This document shows, piece by piece, positions 42,968 through 52,629 of a stretch of 64,000 nt of DNA (position 1 is the first letter of the stretch; every line of letters starts with the position of its first letter). A program made the position numbers and the translations under genes. The notes under the pieces were generated by a model. That model ran no database searches. It worked only from the letters and a program-made list of their open reading frames with translations, and was not told the origin of the DNA. Source of the stretch: CAZEAN01 sp964510225 (lineage in GTDB: Bacteria > Planctomycetota > Planctomycetia > Isosphaerales > Isosphaeraceae); NCBI GenBank assembly GCA_964510225.1, contig CAZEAN010000003.1, positions 1 through 64,000 on the forward strand, in the 5' to 3' direction.

Positions 42968-44542
42968 TTACGTATTGACGAGCCGGGATTCGCCACGGAC
43001 CATCTGGCGGGTCATCGTGGCGAAGTGCGTGTGCATCACACAGCGGGTCGCGAAGACGAAGAGGAGGCGCAGTGGTCGTCGTTGTGCGATCAGTTTCTTG
43101 AGATATTTAGCATAAGTGGGTCGAAATGGGATCGTCTTTGGGTCACGCCAGATCCGGGCGAGGATGACGAGCGACGTGATCAGGATTCCGATGTGTTGGA
43201 TGAAAGCAATGTGGGGTCGGTGACGCCAGAGCCAACTCATCTTGGCATTGCCGACAGGGATAGCGCCCGTGATTGAGAGGTCGTCGAACCGCTGGAAGAA
43301 TGCCTCAGGGTCGTAGAGTCGGTCCATGAGGTTGACCCAGCCATCACGCATTTCCTCAACCGTCATCTGTAGCGGAATCACGTTGGTGGCGATTTCGGGA
43401 TCATCGGCGGCGGCGTTATCGAGTCGGCCCTCCTCCTGGAGACGATCGTAGAGAGGTGTGCTTGGGATCGCGGAGAGCATCCCCGCCATTACCGCCGGGA
43501 TCCGGGCACGCGAAAGGAACTCGAATTGACGGTCGAAAACGCCCGTATCATCAGAATCAAAACCGACGATCATTCCTGCGTAGACTTCGATCCCCGCATT
43601 CTGGATTTTCCAGACACGATCAAGCATCGTGAAGTCTTGTTTGACATTCTGATATTTCTTTGTTTCACGGAGGGCGTCTTCGTCAGGGCTCTCGATCCCA
43701 ATGAAGACTGCATTCATCGAAGCTTCCGCCATTAGTTCGAGAAGCTCCTCATCCTCAGCGAGATTAAGGGAAGCCTCGGTTCCGAAGACGACTGGATAAC
43801 CCTCTTTCCGTTGCCATTCGACTAAGGCACGAAGGATCTGCTTGGCTGCTTTCTTGTTTCCGATGAAGTTGTCGTCGACCAGGAAAATCATCCGGGCACC
43901 GCGACGGTACTGGGCATCGACTTCGGCAACGACTTGCTCAGCCGGCTTCACGCGCGGTCTTCGTCCGAAGATCACGATGATGTCGCAGAACTCACACTGA
44001 AACGGACAGCCTCGGGAGGTCTGGACACATCCCATCGCGTAGTGCTGCATCGGTACGAGGTCAAATCGAGGGACCGGGACCTTGGTCATATCGGTCGGAT
44101 TTGACTGCTCATAGCGTTCTTCAAATGTCCCACGCTCCCAGTCTTCGAGAAATCGGGGCCAGGTCTCCTCAGCCTCACCGATAAAGGTGACGTCAACGAG
44201 TCCCTCGAACCGCTCCCAGCCCTCGGCAACGGTGATCCAAGGGCCACCAACCACGGTGAAATGATCGCGCGCCTTCAGCTCTTCCAGAATCTCAATCATC
44301 CGATCACGCTGGACCGTCATTCCGGTGACACCAATGATATCGAACTCTCCAAGTTCGTCGAAATCAAGCTTCTGAACATTTTCGTCAATGACGACTATTT
44401 CATGTTCAGGAGGTGTCAATCCAGCAAGCGTCGGGAGAGCCAAGACCGGCATGTTGCAACGCTTGCCAAGCAACGAGAGGCCATGGTTCAAGCCCCAAAA
44501 CGATGTCGGGAACTGAGGGTTAATCAAGCAGATTCGAGCCAT
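42968..44542 (-). CDS. B12-binding radical SAM protein (DUF4070 type)
   Basis: The protein has 524 residues from the ATG at 44542 (MARICLINPQFPTSFWG); an in-frame start at 44614 would add an unlikely leader. Cobalamin-binding-type Rossmann region at 1-150 (ICLINPQ, VTGMTVQRDR, VVGGPWITVAEGW, FIGEAEETW). The [4Fe-4S] cluster motif CxxxCxxC is in SRGCPFQCEFCDI. Later motifs FLVDDNFIGNKKAAK and AGMIVGFDSDD fit the group, and a DUF4070-like C-terminal region follows. Relatives include hopanoid methylases such as HpnP, but the substrate cannot be fixed from sequence. No hopanoid genes are nearby. Confidence 0.85.
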   Translation of the reverse strand: MARICLINPQFPTSFWGLNHGLSLLGKRCNMPVLALPTLAGLTPPEHEIVVIDENVQKLDFDELGEFDIIGVTGMTVQRDRMIEILEELKARDHFTVVGGPWITVAEGWERFEGLVDVTFIGEAEETWPRFLEDWERGTFEERYEQSNPTDMTKVPVPRFDLVPMQHYAMGCVQTSRGCPFQCEFCDIIVIFGRRPRVKPAEQVVAEVDAQYRRGARMIFLVDDNFIGNKKAAKQILRALVEWQRKEGYPVVFGTEASLNLAEDEELLELMAEASMNAVFIGIESPDEDALRETKKYQNVKQDFTMLDRVWKIQNAGIEVYAGMIVGFDSDDTGVFDRQFEFLSRARIPAVMAGMLSAIPSTPLYDRLQEEGRLDNAAADDPEIATNVIPLQMTVEEMRDGWVNLMDRLYDPEAFFQRFDDLSITGAIPVGNAKMSWLWRHRPHIAFIQHIGILITSLVILARIWRDPKTIPFRPTYAKYLKKLIAQRRPLRLLFVFATRCVMHTHFATMTRQMVRGESRLVNT

Positions 44543-44732
44543 TCGACCGTCCAGTGGTGCTTTGAAGGGTTGGGGCTCAATACACTCTACCAACCTTGCA
44601 GAGTGTCGACACAAGTTGTCTAAGCTATCAAGCCCTCGAAGTCGACACCAGATCCGAACTCATAGGGTGTTCAAGCTGTCTCAGCGACTGAGAGATTCGC
44701 GAATCGTTACAATTCAAGTGTGAGTCCCTCGC

Positions 44733-44760
44733 TTGACAGGATCGGCAGGTCCGTTATCGT
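44733..44760 (+). promoter_or_regulatory. Candidate sigma70-type promoter for the aminotransferase gene
   Basis: TTGACA at 44733-44738 and TATCGT at 44755-44760 are separated by 16 bases. The predicted transcription start near 44767 lies about 52 bases before the ATG at 44819 and downstream of the alternative GTG at 44720, which supports the ATG start. Confidence 0.4.
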
Positions 44761-44818
44761 GCCTCTGGTGGTCGATCCGCTCGGAAACCAACCCACTCAA
44801 CAAACCCCCATCACTGGT

Positions 44819-46105
44819 ATGAACCTCGAAGCCGCTCTGAGCCGGTTCGCGCGACGACCATCAAGCTCTCCGATCAGCGACTTGATGAAGAAGGCAATCG
44901 ATTACCCCAACATCATCTCGCTAGCCGCCGGATTTGTGGACACGGATTCCCTTCCCGTGGCTAAGTCGAGAGTCGTTCTCGACAAGCTCCTCGACGATCT
45001 CCCCACTGCGCAGCGTGCCTTACAATATGGGACGACGATCGGTGATCGATCACTCCGAACGCAATTGATCCGACGGATTGAGGCCGAGGAAGGTGCGTTT
45101 CCCGGGCAATTTGAAGACGCCATCGATAGGATGGTGATCACGACTGGTTCCCAGCAGCTCCTCGCCCTGGTCGCCGATGTCTTGCTCGATCCTGGTGACA
45201 TCGTGATCGCCGAGTCCCCGACCTACTTTGTCTTTTTGAGCCAATTGGAAGCGCGAGGGGCTCGCGTTATCGGTATTCCTACCGATGAGGGCGGCATGCA
45301 GATTGATGCGTTGGAGCGAACTCTTGACGCCTTGGAAGCCTCGGGAGAGATCGATCACGTCAAACTGATCTACACGATCAGCGAACATAGCAATCCGACG
45401 GGAGTGAGTCTGGCATCAGAGCGTCGAGGACCATTGGTCCGCGCCGCACAGCGTTGGTCTAAGCATCATCCGCTTTTCGTCTTAGAGGATGCTGCCTACC
45501 GTGGCCTTTCGTTCGGTGATCCCGAACCTCCGAGCGTTTGGCGACATGATGAAGCCGGCGAGACGGTGATTCTCGCGCGGACCTTCAGCAAGACGTTTAG
45601 TCCAGGTCTCAAGACTGGTTACAGTGTTCTTCCGAGTGCACTTGTGGGGGAAGTCCTCAAGCTTAAAGGGCACAATGATTTCGGCTCCAACCACTTCGCT
45701 CAGATCTTTCTCGATCGTGTCCTGACCGAAGGCCTCGATCAAATCCATGCCGAGGAACTCCGAAACGTCTATCGGAAGAAGGCAACGACGCTCATTACAG
45801 CGATCGAGACACATCTTGCTCCGTTTGAGGGGCTCGAATGGAATGCTCCAGGCGGTGGCCTTTATGTTTGGCTGAGTTTCCCGGAAGGGGTCGACACGGG
45901 ACCCGAGAGTGCACTCTTCAACACATGCTTGAAGCATGAAGTCCTGTACGTGCCTGGGGAGTTCGCGTTTCCGAGCGAGCCGGGACCGGTCCCGAATCGC
46001 TTTGCCCGACTCAGTTTCGGGCTCTTGAACGACGAGCAGCTCGTGGTGGGGATTCAGCGGATCGCTTCGGCACTTGCCGAGTGCTACACCATGGCCGGCT
46101 CGTGA
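44819..46105 (+). CDS. PLP-dependent class I/II aminotransferase
   Basis: The protein has 428 residues from the ATG at 44819; a GTG at 44720 would add 33 residues without clear homology. Fold-type I hallmarks: NIISLAAGFVDTDSLP, ITTGSQQLLALVADVLLDPGD, ESPTYFVF, YTISEHSNPTG (Asn-Pro substrate/cofactor site), VLEDAAYRGL, PLP Lys in ARTFSKTFSPGLKTGY, RLSFGLL with the carboxylate Arg. It resembles 2-aminoadipate and MocR-type aminotransferases without the DNA-binding domain. The substrate is unknown. It is a single gene followed by a long-loop inverted repeat. Confidence 0.88.
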   Translation: MNLEAALSRFARRPSSSPISDLMKKAIDYPNIISLAAGFVDTDSLPVAKSRVVLDKLLDDLPTAQRALQYGTTIGDRSLRTQLIRRIEAEEGAFPGQFEDAIDRMVITTGSQQLLALVADVLLDPGDIVIAESPTYFVFLSQLEARGARVIGIPTDEGGMQIDALERTLDALEASGEIDHVKLIYTISEHSNPTGVSLASERRGPLVRAAQRWSKHHPLFVLEDAAYRGLSFGDPEPPSVWRHDEAGETVILARTFSKTFSPGLKTGYSVLPSALVGEVLKLKGHNDFGSNHFAQIFLDRVLTEGLDQIHAEELRNVYRKKATTLITAIETHLAPFEGLEWNAPGGGLYVWLSFPEGVDTGPESALFNTCLKHEVLYVPGEFAFPSEPGPVPNRFARLSFGLLNDEQLVVGIQRIASALAECYTMAGS

Positions 46106-46113
46106 CGTATGTC

Positions 46114-46166
46114 GCCCTAGAAAACTTCAATGGACTTGAGTGATTCGGTCGATTAGCTTCTAGGGC
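46114..46166 (+). terminator. 9-bp inverted repeat with 35-base loop
   Basis: GCCCTAGAA at 46114-46122 pairs perfectly with TTCTAGGGC at 46158-46166, and CTTTGG-type sequence follows. It may end the aminotransferase transcript or act as a leader element for the LptF-like gene that starts at 46214. Confidence 0.4.
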
Positions 46167-46213
46167 TTTGGACCGTTGCGCTTGATTCCAGGTAGGGAAG
46201 CCGGAGTTGGACG

Positions 46214-47449
46214 GTGCTCATGAGATTCTTGAGGCGTTATGCGATCGGGATCCTCCCCCGATACGTGATTGGGCAGGTCCTCAAGTCATTTCTGTTGGCG
46301 TTAACCGCGTTAACATCGATCTTTGTCTTGATTGTGGTTGTCCCGAAAGCGGCGGAGGCGGGGCTTGGTCCTCGGGAAATCTTCGGGATTCTCCCCTTTG
46401 CGATGCCGAGCACGTTGCCCTACACCGCGCCGGTCGCGCTGCTGTTCGCCGTCTCCGTCGTCTACGGAAAGGTCGCCTCGGACAACGAAGTTCTTGCCGG
46501 GAAAGCGGCGGGGCTCCATGTACTAACCTGGCTCTTGCCTTCGTTCATCACGGGGACAGTGCTCTGCCTCGGACTTCTCGTCCTGAGTAACGACCTGATC
46601 CCTCGGGCCAACAAACAAGCAAGAGCCGCACTCTTTCGGAACATGGAAGACATGCTCTACCGGGTCCTTGCGCAACAGCAATCATTCAGCAATTCCCAGT
46701 GGCCGTTCAAAATCGTCGTCCGTGGTGTTGAAGACCGCGAGCTGATCAACGCGCTCTTCCTCCATCGCGATCGGGACGAAGATGCCGTTTACCCGTTTGA
46801 CATGCGGGTCTTTGCGAGTCGAGCCTCACTGCACTTCGACCAGAAGAATGACATTGTCGAAGTTGAACTAACGGATGCATCAATATCAGGTGATGCGCGT
46901 AATTCTGATTTTGCGCTCATCAGTAATCAGCGTCTCGAGTTTCCCCTCAGTGGCCAACATGCGGCGATTTCGCCACCAGTCCAGGAGTTGACAGCCTCGG
47001 AGTTGCTGATCAAGCAAGCGGAAATACAGAAACGGTCGATGGAAGCGCGACAGAAGGCGGTGACTCAAGCAGGATTCCAGATCGCTTCGGGACACCTCCT
47101 ATTCATCAACTGGGGAACGATCAGACAAGCCTATAATGATTACACCTATTGGGAGCACGAATACCGAAAACTAGAGACGGAACGGCAGATGAGGGTTGCC
47201 GTTGCGTTTAGCCCACTCTTCTTTGTTCTTCTGGGGGCACCGGTGGGGATCCGGCGAGCCCGAGGTGATTTCCTCGGTGCCTTCATGATCTGTTTCCTCC
47301 CGATCATCGTCCTCTACTATCCCCTCACCCTCGCCGGGGTCAACCTGGGCAAGGAAGGCTTTGCCGCGCCTGTCCTTACGCTCTGGATGGGTAACCTGAT
47401 ACTCGGGCTCCTCAGTGGTCTGGTCCTCCGACGGGTTACTCGACACTAG
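46214..47449 (+). CDS. LptF/LptG-family (YjgP/YjgQ) permease, first copy
   Basis: The protein has 411 residues. LptF and LptG are the inner-membrane parts of the LPS transporter LptB2FG that lifts LPS toward the periplasmic bridge. Three N-terminal hydrophobic segments (LLALTALTSIFVLIVVV; FAMPSTLPYTAPVALLFAV; LLPSFITGTVLCLGLLVL), a periplasmic domain of about 150 residues and three C-terminal helices (VAFSPLFFVLLGAPVGIRR; FLPIIVLYYPLTLAGV; LWMGNLILGLLSGLVL) fit the family. The GTG at 46214 has GGAG seven bases upstream; ATG at 46220 is possible. A paralogue follows, together forming the usual pair. Confidence 0.88.
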   Translation: MLMRFLRRYAIGILPRYVIGQVLKSFLLALTALTSIFVLIVVVPKAAEAGLGPREIFGILPFAMPSTLPYTAPVALLFAVSVVYGKVASDNEVLAGKAAGLHVLTWLLPSFITGTVLCLGLLVLSNDLIPRANKQARAALFRNMEDMLYRVLAQQQSFSNSQWPFKIVVRGVEDRELINALFLHRDRDEDAVYPFDMRVFASRASLHFDQKNDIVEVELTDASISGDARNSDFALISNQRLEFPLSGQHAAISPPVQELTASELLIKQAEIQKRSMEARQKAVTQAGFQIASGHLLFINWGTIRQAYNDYTYWEHEYRKLETERQMRVAVAFSPLFFVLLGAPVGIRRARGDFLGAFMICFLPIIVLYYPLTLAGVNLGKEGFAAPVLTLWMGNLILGLLSGLVLRRVTRH

Positions 47450-47552
47450 CCAGGGGAGAAGAGGCATCACCCATCTGACTAAGACTGAAATTGAAGCAGC
47501 AGTTGGGTAGGAGCCGATAACAGACTCGAAATCGAAAAAGGAGTGACTCAGG

Positions 47553-48731
47553 ATGCGGATTCTAGACCGACAACGCTATGCCGCCTTTGCGCGGGCCTAC
47601 CTCATTTGCTTTATTGCGTTGGTTGGTCTTGTCATTATTATTGACGCGTTCGCTAATCTTGATGAGTTTTCTGAGGTTGCTTCAGGGACCGAATTTTTCA
47701 GCAAGATCGGTCGGTACTACTTGATCAGGATGAGCCTCTTCTACGATCGACTCAGTGGGGTGATCGCGATGATGGCCGCGGTCTTCACCGCGACCTGGAT
47801 GCAGCGCAACAACGAACTGATCGCGATGCTCTCGGCCGGGCTTGGTACGAAGCGAATCATTAGACCGATCCTCGTGGCGGGGATCCTGGTCAATCTTTTG
47901 GCAATCGCGAATCAAGAACTGGTCCTCCCGATTGTCGGCGACGAGCTTCAGAAGACCCCCGATGACTTTGATGGGATCAGGATCCCGGAATCAAGAATGA
48001 GGTCGAGGCTCGACCTTAACGGGATCTCGATCGGTGCCGGCGGCGAAGGGATTCCTAATCGACAACTAGTGACCCGGTTTCATGCCTTCCTCCCAATCCC
48101 TGAGATTAGGGGGATGGGAAGCATTGAGGCTTCTGAAGCGATCTACATCCCTGAGGATGATCAAAACGCTCCGGAGCAAGGAGGCTGGCTTCTCCGCCGG
48201 GCCCGTGTGATGCCTTCCAATGCACCAATACCTGATGACGTGTTGATCTCCATCGATGATCCCGCGCTCCTTGAAGAGTTCCCCGAGTCACTGGATGGAA
48301 TGCACGACATCGGTGGTCCCGGTGAGTCGATGTTCCTCAAATCCAACGTCACCTTTCAAACAATCACACGAGACCCTCGACAATGGTTCCGCTATGTTTC
48401 GACAATGGAACTTCTTCAAGCGATCGTGGATCCAGCCAATGAGCCTGACGTTACCGAGATCAGTGTCTTCTTACATTCGAGAGTCGTTCGTCCCTTCCTC
48501 GGAATGGCACTGATGTTCATCACAATGCCCTTAATCCTGGGTGGGACTTCGAGAAACACATTCATCAATCTCGGTTTCTCGATTGCCACTTCAGCGATGT
48601 TCTACGGCATGCTCTCAGTCTCGCAGTACCTGGGCTCGACCGGGATTGTGTCGCCAGTACTAGCGGCTTGGCTACCGCTTTTTGTGTTCGCTCCCCTCGC
48701 AGCACTCCGCTGGGATGATATCAAGAGCTGA
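47553..48731 (+). CDS. LptF/LptG-family (YjgP/YjgQ) permease, second copy
   Basis: The protein has 392 residues. N-terminal segment LICFIALVGLVIIIDAF, then RMSLFYDRLSGVIAMMAAVFTATWMQRNNELIAMLSAG, a hallmark stretch of the family, a periplasmic beta domain of about 180 residues and three closing helices (FLGMALMFITMPLIL; FSIATSAMFYGMLSVSQYL; PVLAAWLPLFVFAPLAAL). AAGGAG lies about ten bases before the ATG. With the first copy it would form the heterodimer of an LPS-type transporter. No lptB or lptA/C gene is adjacent. Confidence 0.88.
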   Translation: MRILDRQRYAAFARAYLICFIALVGLVIIIDAFANLDEFSEVASGTEFFSKIGRYYLIRMSLFYDRLSGVIAMMAAVFTATWMQRNNELIAMLSAGLGTKRIIRPILVAGILVNLLAIANQELVLPIVGDELQKTPDDFDGIRIPESRMRSRLDLNGISIGAGGEGIPNRQLVTRFHAFLPIPEIRGMGSIEASEAIYIPEDDQNAPEQGGWLLRRARVMPSNAPIPDDVLISIDDPALLEEFPESLDGMHDIGGPGESMFLKSNVTFQTITRDPRQWFRYVSTMELLQAIVDPANEPDVTEISVFLHSRVVRPFLGMALMFITMPLILGGTSRNTFINLGFSIATSAMFYGMLSVSQYLGSTGIVSPVLAAWLPLFVFAPLAALRWDDIKS

Positions 48732-48776
48732 GCCGTATTCGGAGGCGAGAATCTCCACAAAAGATGAGCCAGGTCG

Positions 48777-50057
48777 TTACACTTTGGAGAGTACGAGCGA
48801 AGCATTCTGACCACCGAACCCGAAACTGTTCGACAACGCCAATGCTGCAGGGATCTCGCGAGCAGCGTTTGGGACATAGTCAAGATCGCAATCGGGATCG
48901 GGAGTCGCCTGATTGATTGTCGGTGGAATAATCCCTTCGTTCAGCGTGATCGCCGTTGCAGCGGCTTCGAGCGCACCGGAAGCCCCGATCAAATGGCCAA
49001 CCATCGATTTTTGGGAACTCATCGGGATCCCTGAAGCTCGATGACCGAAGACTCGCTTCACGGCGTTGGTCTCCATCACATCATTCAGACGCGTACTGGT
49101 GCCGTGGGCATTGATGTAATCAATGTCGTCAGGATCGACCTTCGCCTCACGAAGTGCTGACTTAATTGAAAGCGCGGCCCCTTGTCCGGAGGGCTCAGGG
49201 CGGGTTAAGCCGTAGGCATCGAAGGATGATCCATAGCCTTTGATCTCCGCGAAGATCTGAGCACCCCGATCTCTTGCATGCTCGAAACGCTCGAGGATAA
49301 GAACGGCTGCTCCTTCACCGAGCACAAAGCCATCACGCTCGCCATCAAAGGGTCGCGATACTTCTGATGGTGGACGCTCGGAACGGCTCAGGGCATTCAT
49401 TGCTTGGTAGGCGACAATCAAGAGGGGATCGAGGCGACTATCACAACCGCCTGCGAGCATGACATCAGCATCACCTCGATCGATCAGCCGGAATGCCTCA
49501 CCAATTGCCTGCGTTCCTGCGGCACAGGCGGTCACAATTGTGTTGTTTGGTCCCATCGCGTGGTGACGGATCGAGATATGTGCTGCCGCCATATTGGGGA
49601 GGTGCTTAAGTAACCAGAGTGGATAGATCGACTCTGACTGGTGAATCACATAGCGCTCCCAATCAACTTGCCCATCTTCCCCAACCGAGCGTTGCATGGG
49701 CGACGCAATCTCACTCATGTCGATCGGAGTAATGCCGGTGCCCATGCAGACACCAAAGCGGCTCGGATCGAGACTTTCTGTATCGATTCCAGAATCCTCG
49801 GTTGCCATTACAGAAGCGGCGACCGCAAACTTCACAGCGCGGCTCATGACCTTCCGATTTTTCTTATTATCGCCCAGATAAGGACTTGGGTCAAAGCCTT
49901 GAACCTCGCCTGCGATTTTCACCGCAAGCCCACTAGAGTCGAACGACTCTATGGGACGGACCCCCGATCGACCCTCGGCGATCGCGTCACGGAAGTCAAG
50001 CCGACCGATGCCATTAGGCGAAACGACACCAATACCGGTTATTACTACCCGACTCAT
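48777..50057 (-). CDS. fabF: Beta-ketoacyl-ACP synthase II (FabF type)
   Basis: The protein has 426 residues from the ATG at 50057 (MSRVVITGIGVVSPNG); a TTG at 50099 is less likely. The catalytic Cys is in VTACAAGTQAIGEA, the two His in INAHGTSTRLND and KSMVGHLIGASGALEAA, and the C-terminal Gly-rich loop is NSFGFGGQNASLV. It elongates acyl-ACP with malonyl-ACP in fatty-acid synthesis. Tagged fabF by best resemblance; a specialised ketosynthase is possible, since no acyl carrier protein or other fab gene is adjacent. Confidence 0.85.
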   Translation of the reverse strand: MSRVVITGIGVVSPNGIGRLDFRDAIAEGRSGVRPIESFDSSGLAVKIAGEVQGFDPSPYLGDNKKNRKVMSRAVKFAVAASVMATEDSGIDTESLDPSRFGVCMGTGITPIDMSEIASPMQRSVGEDGQVDWERYVIHQSESIYPLWLLKHLPNMAAAHISIRHHAMGPNNTIVTACAAGTQAIGEAFRLIDRGDADVMLAGGCDSRLDPLLIVAYQAMNALSRSERPPSEVSRPFDGERDGFVLGEGAAVLILERFEHARDRGAQIFAEIKGYGSSFDAYGLTRPEPSGQGAALSIKSALREAKVDPDDIDYINAHGTSTRLNDVMETNAVKRVFGHRASGIPMSSQKSMVGHLIGASGALEAAATAITLNEGIIPPTINQATPDPDCDLDYVPNAAREIPAALALSNSFGFGGQNASLVLSKV

Positions 50058-50396
50058 GGCCGGATCCCCACCGTTGATTCGCGTTAATTGGGCAGTCAAG
50101 TTGCACTCGTCGAGCGACCGCTTTCTCTGTTGCGTTGCTTCAGAGAAGACAATCGGATGTCACCCTACACCGCGCAGCATACAATGCGGACACCGCGAAG
50201 GCAAGCAAAGATGGTGAACATGGCGAGGAATGGAAGGCAATATGGAACACGCAAACCGAGAGGGGTCATCAATTGACCGCCTCAACTTTAATATCGTCGT
50301 CGGAGCACCGGCGCTTCTCATTTTCTTTCAGAATTTGGCATTGGTGCGCGCCTCGCCGGCATCTTAAGCTGATCCAATCAGCAGTTCTTCTTATGC
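50058..50396. other. Intergenic region upstream of fabF
   Basis: About 340 bases lie between the ketosynthase start and the end of the decayed Kelch frame. Small open frames occur but none has protein-like composition or a ribosome binding site. I see no RNA gene or clear promoter. Confidence 0.5.
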
Positions 50397-51449
50397 CTAT
50401 CTTGCGTGGAGATCGATCCGGAAGGTTTGGTCGGATGGGTCGCGCCAGCCCCGACGCCCACTACCGGTGACGATGTCCTCGCCGTCGATGACCGATGCTG
50501 CGGGAGCATAGAGAGCCCTCGGGAGTGTACCGAGATTCGACCAGGAGTCGGCAATCGGATCGTAGACGATGATATCGTCGAGGGAGTAGTGATCGACCGG
50601 ATAGAGTTTTCGAATGATCTTTTCTATAGACTCGTTTTAATTGGAGCCCGATTGTGATCTTGTCATAACGAGAGACAGCGCCAACAGAATTATTTGTACC
50701 ACCGATACAATAGATTTTTCCCTGCCATTCGAATGTTTCAGGCTCGCAATGAGAACGCCGTTTGGGTAGCGGTGCAACTTCGGTCCAGCGGTCGGTGACG
50801 GGGTCATAGCTGTGAACGTAATCGAGGTCGGCAGAGTGTTTGATCTGGCCGGGCTTGCCGGGAACAACATGGCGGAAGTGGCCCCGATGGCATAGATCTT
50901 GTTGTCAACGACACAAATCGCCGAGTGAGTCCGAGCGAAGGGGATTGGAGCGTGTCGCTCCCAGGCGTTCGATTCATCTAGATCGAGTGTCCAATGATCC
51001 TCGAAGTTCGTGCTACGATCTTCTCCGAGCCCTCCGAAGTAATGACGGCGACGCCCGATCAACGCAAGACCACCTGAGGCAAGGACTTCAGGAAGCGGGG
51101 GGCCGTCATCCCATCGACCTTCAGCAGCGTCGAACCGACAGGTAACTCGGATACCTTTCCCCGGGTGCTGTCCTTGAAAACCACCGACAAGCCAGATTTA
51201 GCGGTCATTCTCGACCGCTGCAGTGGCATGACTGATGTTCATCGGTGCATCAGCCTCGCGCGACCATTACTCCGACTTCGGATCGTAAGAGTAAGTCCAA
51301 GCGCTTGCTGCCAACTCGGGCTCCATGTAACCACCGATGACGTACATCTTGCCCTGCGCAACGGCGACACCAGCTTCAAATCGAGCCTGTGGTGCAGGGC
51401 ACCCGAGTTTGTGCTCTAAAGATTTGGGTCTTGGCAACGGGACGCCCTC
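50397..51449 (-). pseudogene. Decayed Kelch-repeat domain
   Basis: Reading several frames in turn gives continuous Kelch sequence: KMYVIGGYMEPELA, IWLVGGFQGQHPG, FDAAEGRWDDGPPLPE, RRHYFGGLGEDRS, AICVVDNKIYAIGG, SYDPVTDRWTEVAPLPKRRS, WQGKIYCIGGTNNS, VYDPIADSWSNLGTLPRALY, ending in a TAG at 50397. Lesions: TAA at 51267-51269 (after SYDPKSE), TAA at 51198-51200, loss of one base in the CCCC run at 50882-50885, and another frame change near 50640. No piece longer than about 140 codons is open. It continues in frame from the glycosyltransferase part upstream, so the ancestral product was probably a GT4-Kelch fusion of about 740 residues. Confidence 0.75.
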
Positions 51450-52629
51450 CCAGACGCTCGAGGTTGTTTTAGACTTCTGGGTACGTACTGGTGTTTGGGC
51501 GATCGACTGATCGATCAGCTTTAGGGTCGATTGGGCCCAGGCATCCCAATTAAGCTGGCACTCAAAACGCCTCCGAGATGCTTGAGACATTTCTCGATAC
51601 CTGGCACGGTCGTTCCAGATTCCTTGAATCACGTCTGCATAATCGGTCGGATGAGCGTCAGGTTCAAGGAGGACTCCCGATTCTCCATCACTAACCGCCT
51701 CGGGGATCCCGCCGACTCGTCGTGAATTAACCGGAACTCCAGAGGCAGCGGCTTCGTCGAAAATAGCGCCAAAGGTTTCTTGTTTGCTCGGCATCAACAG
51801 AAATGCAAAGCGTTTCCAGAGTTCCTCATACCTGTGTCGGTCGGTCTCAATCTGTTTGTTGAGAAACGGGATGACTCCGAAGCGATCATGGCGGACTCCC
51901 GGATCACATCCGACTACGACCAGATTGGCATCGATTCCTCGGCGTCGGAGTTCAAGAAGCGTCGGGTAAACCAACTCGCCACCTTTCCGCTTCCAGTCAC
52001 GCCCGATGAAGAGTAGCTGACACAAGTTGCGTTCCAGAATATTTCTCTTGATCGAGTCAGCGTCGCCTGGATTCTCAAGGTTAGCGCCGTAGGGGATGAC
52101 ATGAACTTTTCTCCCGCTCGATCCCATAGTGACTGATCGAGGAGTCCGCAGCCCAGCGTGACGGAAATGTACAATAAGTCGCACGCCCAAGTACTGCCGA
52201 CGTCAGACGATGGCAACGGTTTCGACTGAAGCTCCAGAGATTTGAATAGGCAGGATAGAATTCAGCGATTGCCGCGAAAGTAGTATCCGAGTGATTGATG
52301 ATTGGGATCTTTGTTGTCAAGTAACCGATTAGCTGATCGATTGTCACCGCCAAAACGACATCGAGTTGGTGCTCGTCAATTTGCCTGTCGATTTCCTGAC
52401 CTCTTTATCGAAGTTCACGACTAGCGGGCATCGGGACAATACATCGCCCGGAGAGTCGTCGGCTGACTCGATCAAGCCGCATCCCTCACTCACTAAACTC
52501 AAGGCGGCCAGGCTTGAGCGGCACGACCGTTGACACAATTCGTCGAAGAGTTTGCATCATAAAATAGGGCACGCCTGACCAAGTTTTCACCTGTTCAGGA
52601 TCCCCTGGAGCGAGAATCCCTACCTTGAT
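51450..52629 (-). pseudogene. Decayed GT4 glycosyltransferase
   Basis: The ancestral frame starts at an ATC codon (52627-52629) where ATG is expected: KVGILAPGDPEQVKTWSGVPYF, a typical GT4 N-terminus. It continues through a TGA at 52486-52488 and a TAA at 52405-52407, then VVLAVTIDQLIGYLTTKIP, TYCTFPSRWAADS. One extra base in the A4 run at 52107-52110 shifts the frame to VHVIPYGANLENPG, QLLFIGRDWKRKGGELV, LLMPSKQETFGAIFDEAAASGVPV, GGIPEAVSDGESGVLLEP. The longest open piece (51267-52190) covers only the donor-binding half plus the first Kelch unit. The four lesions upstream exclude a full-length product. Confidence 0.8.

Noticed and set aside
51267..52190. A 307-codon open frame as a functional glycosyltransferase
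   Set aside because: It lacks the acceptor-binding half, which lies upstream in another frame with two stops and no start codon, and it ends inside a Kelch unit.
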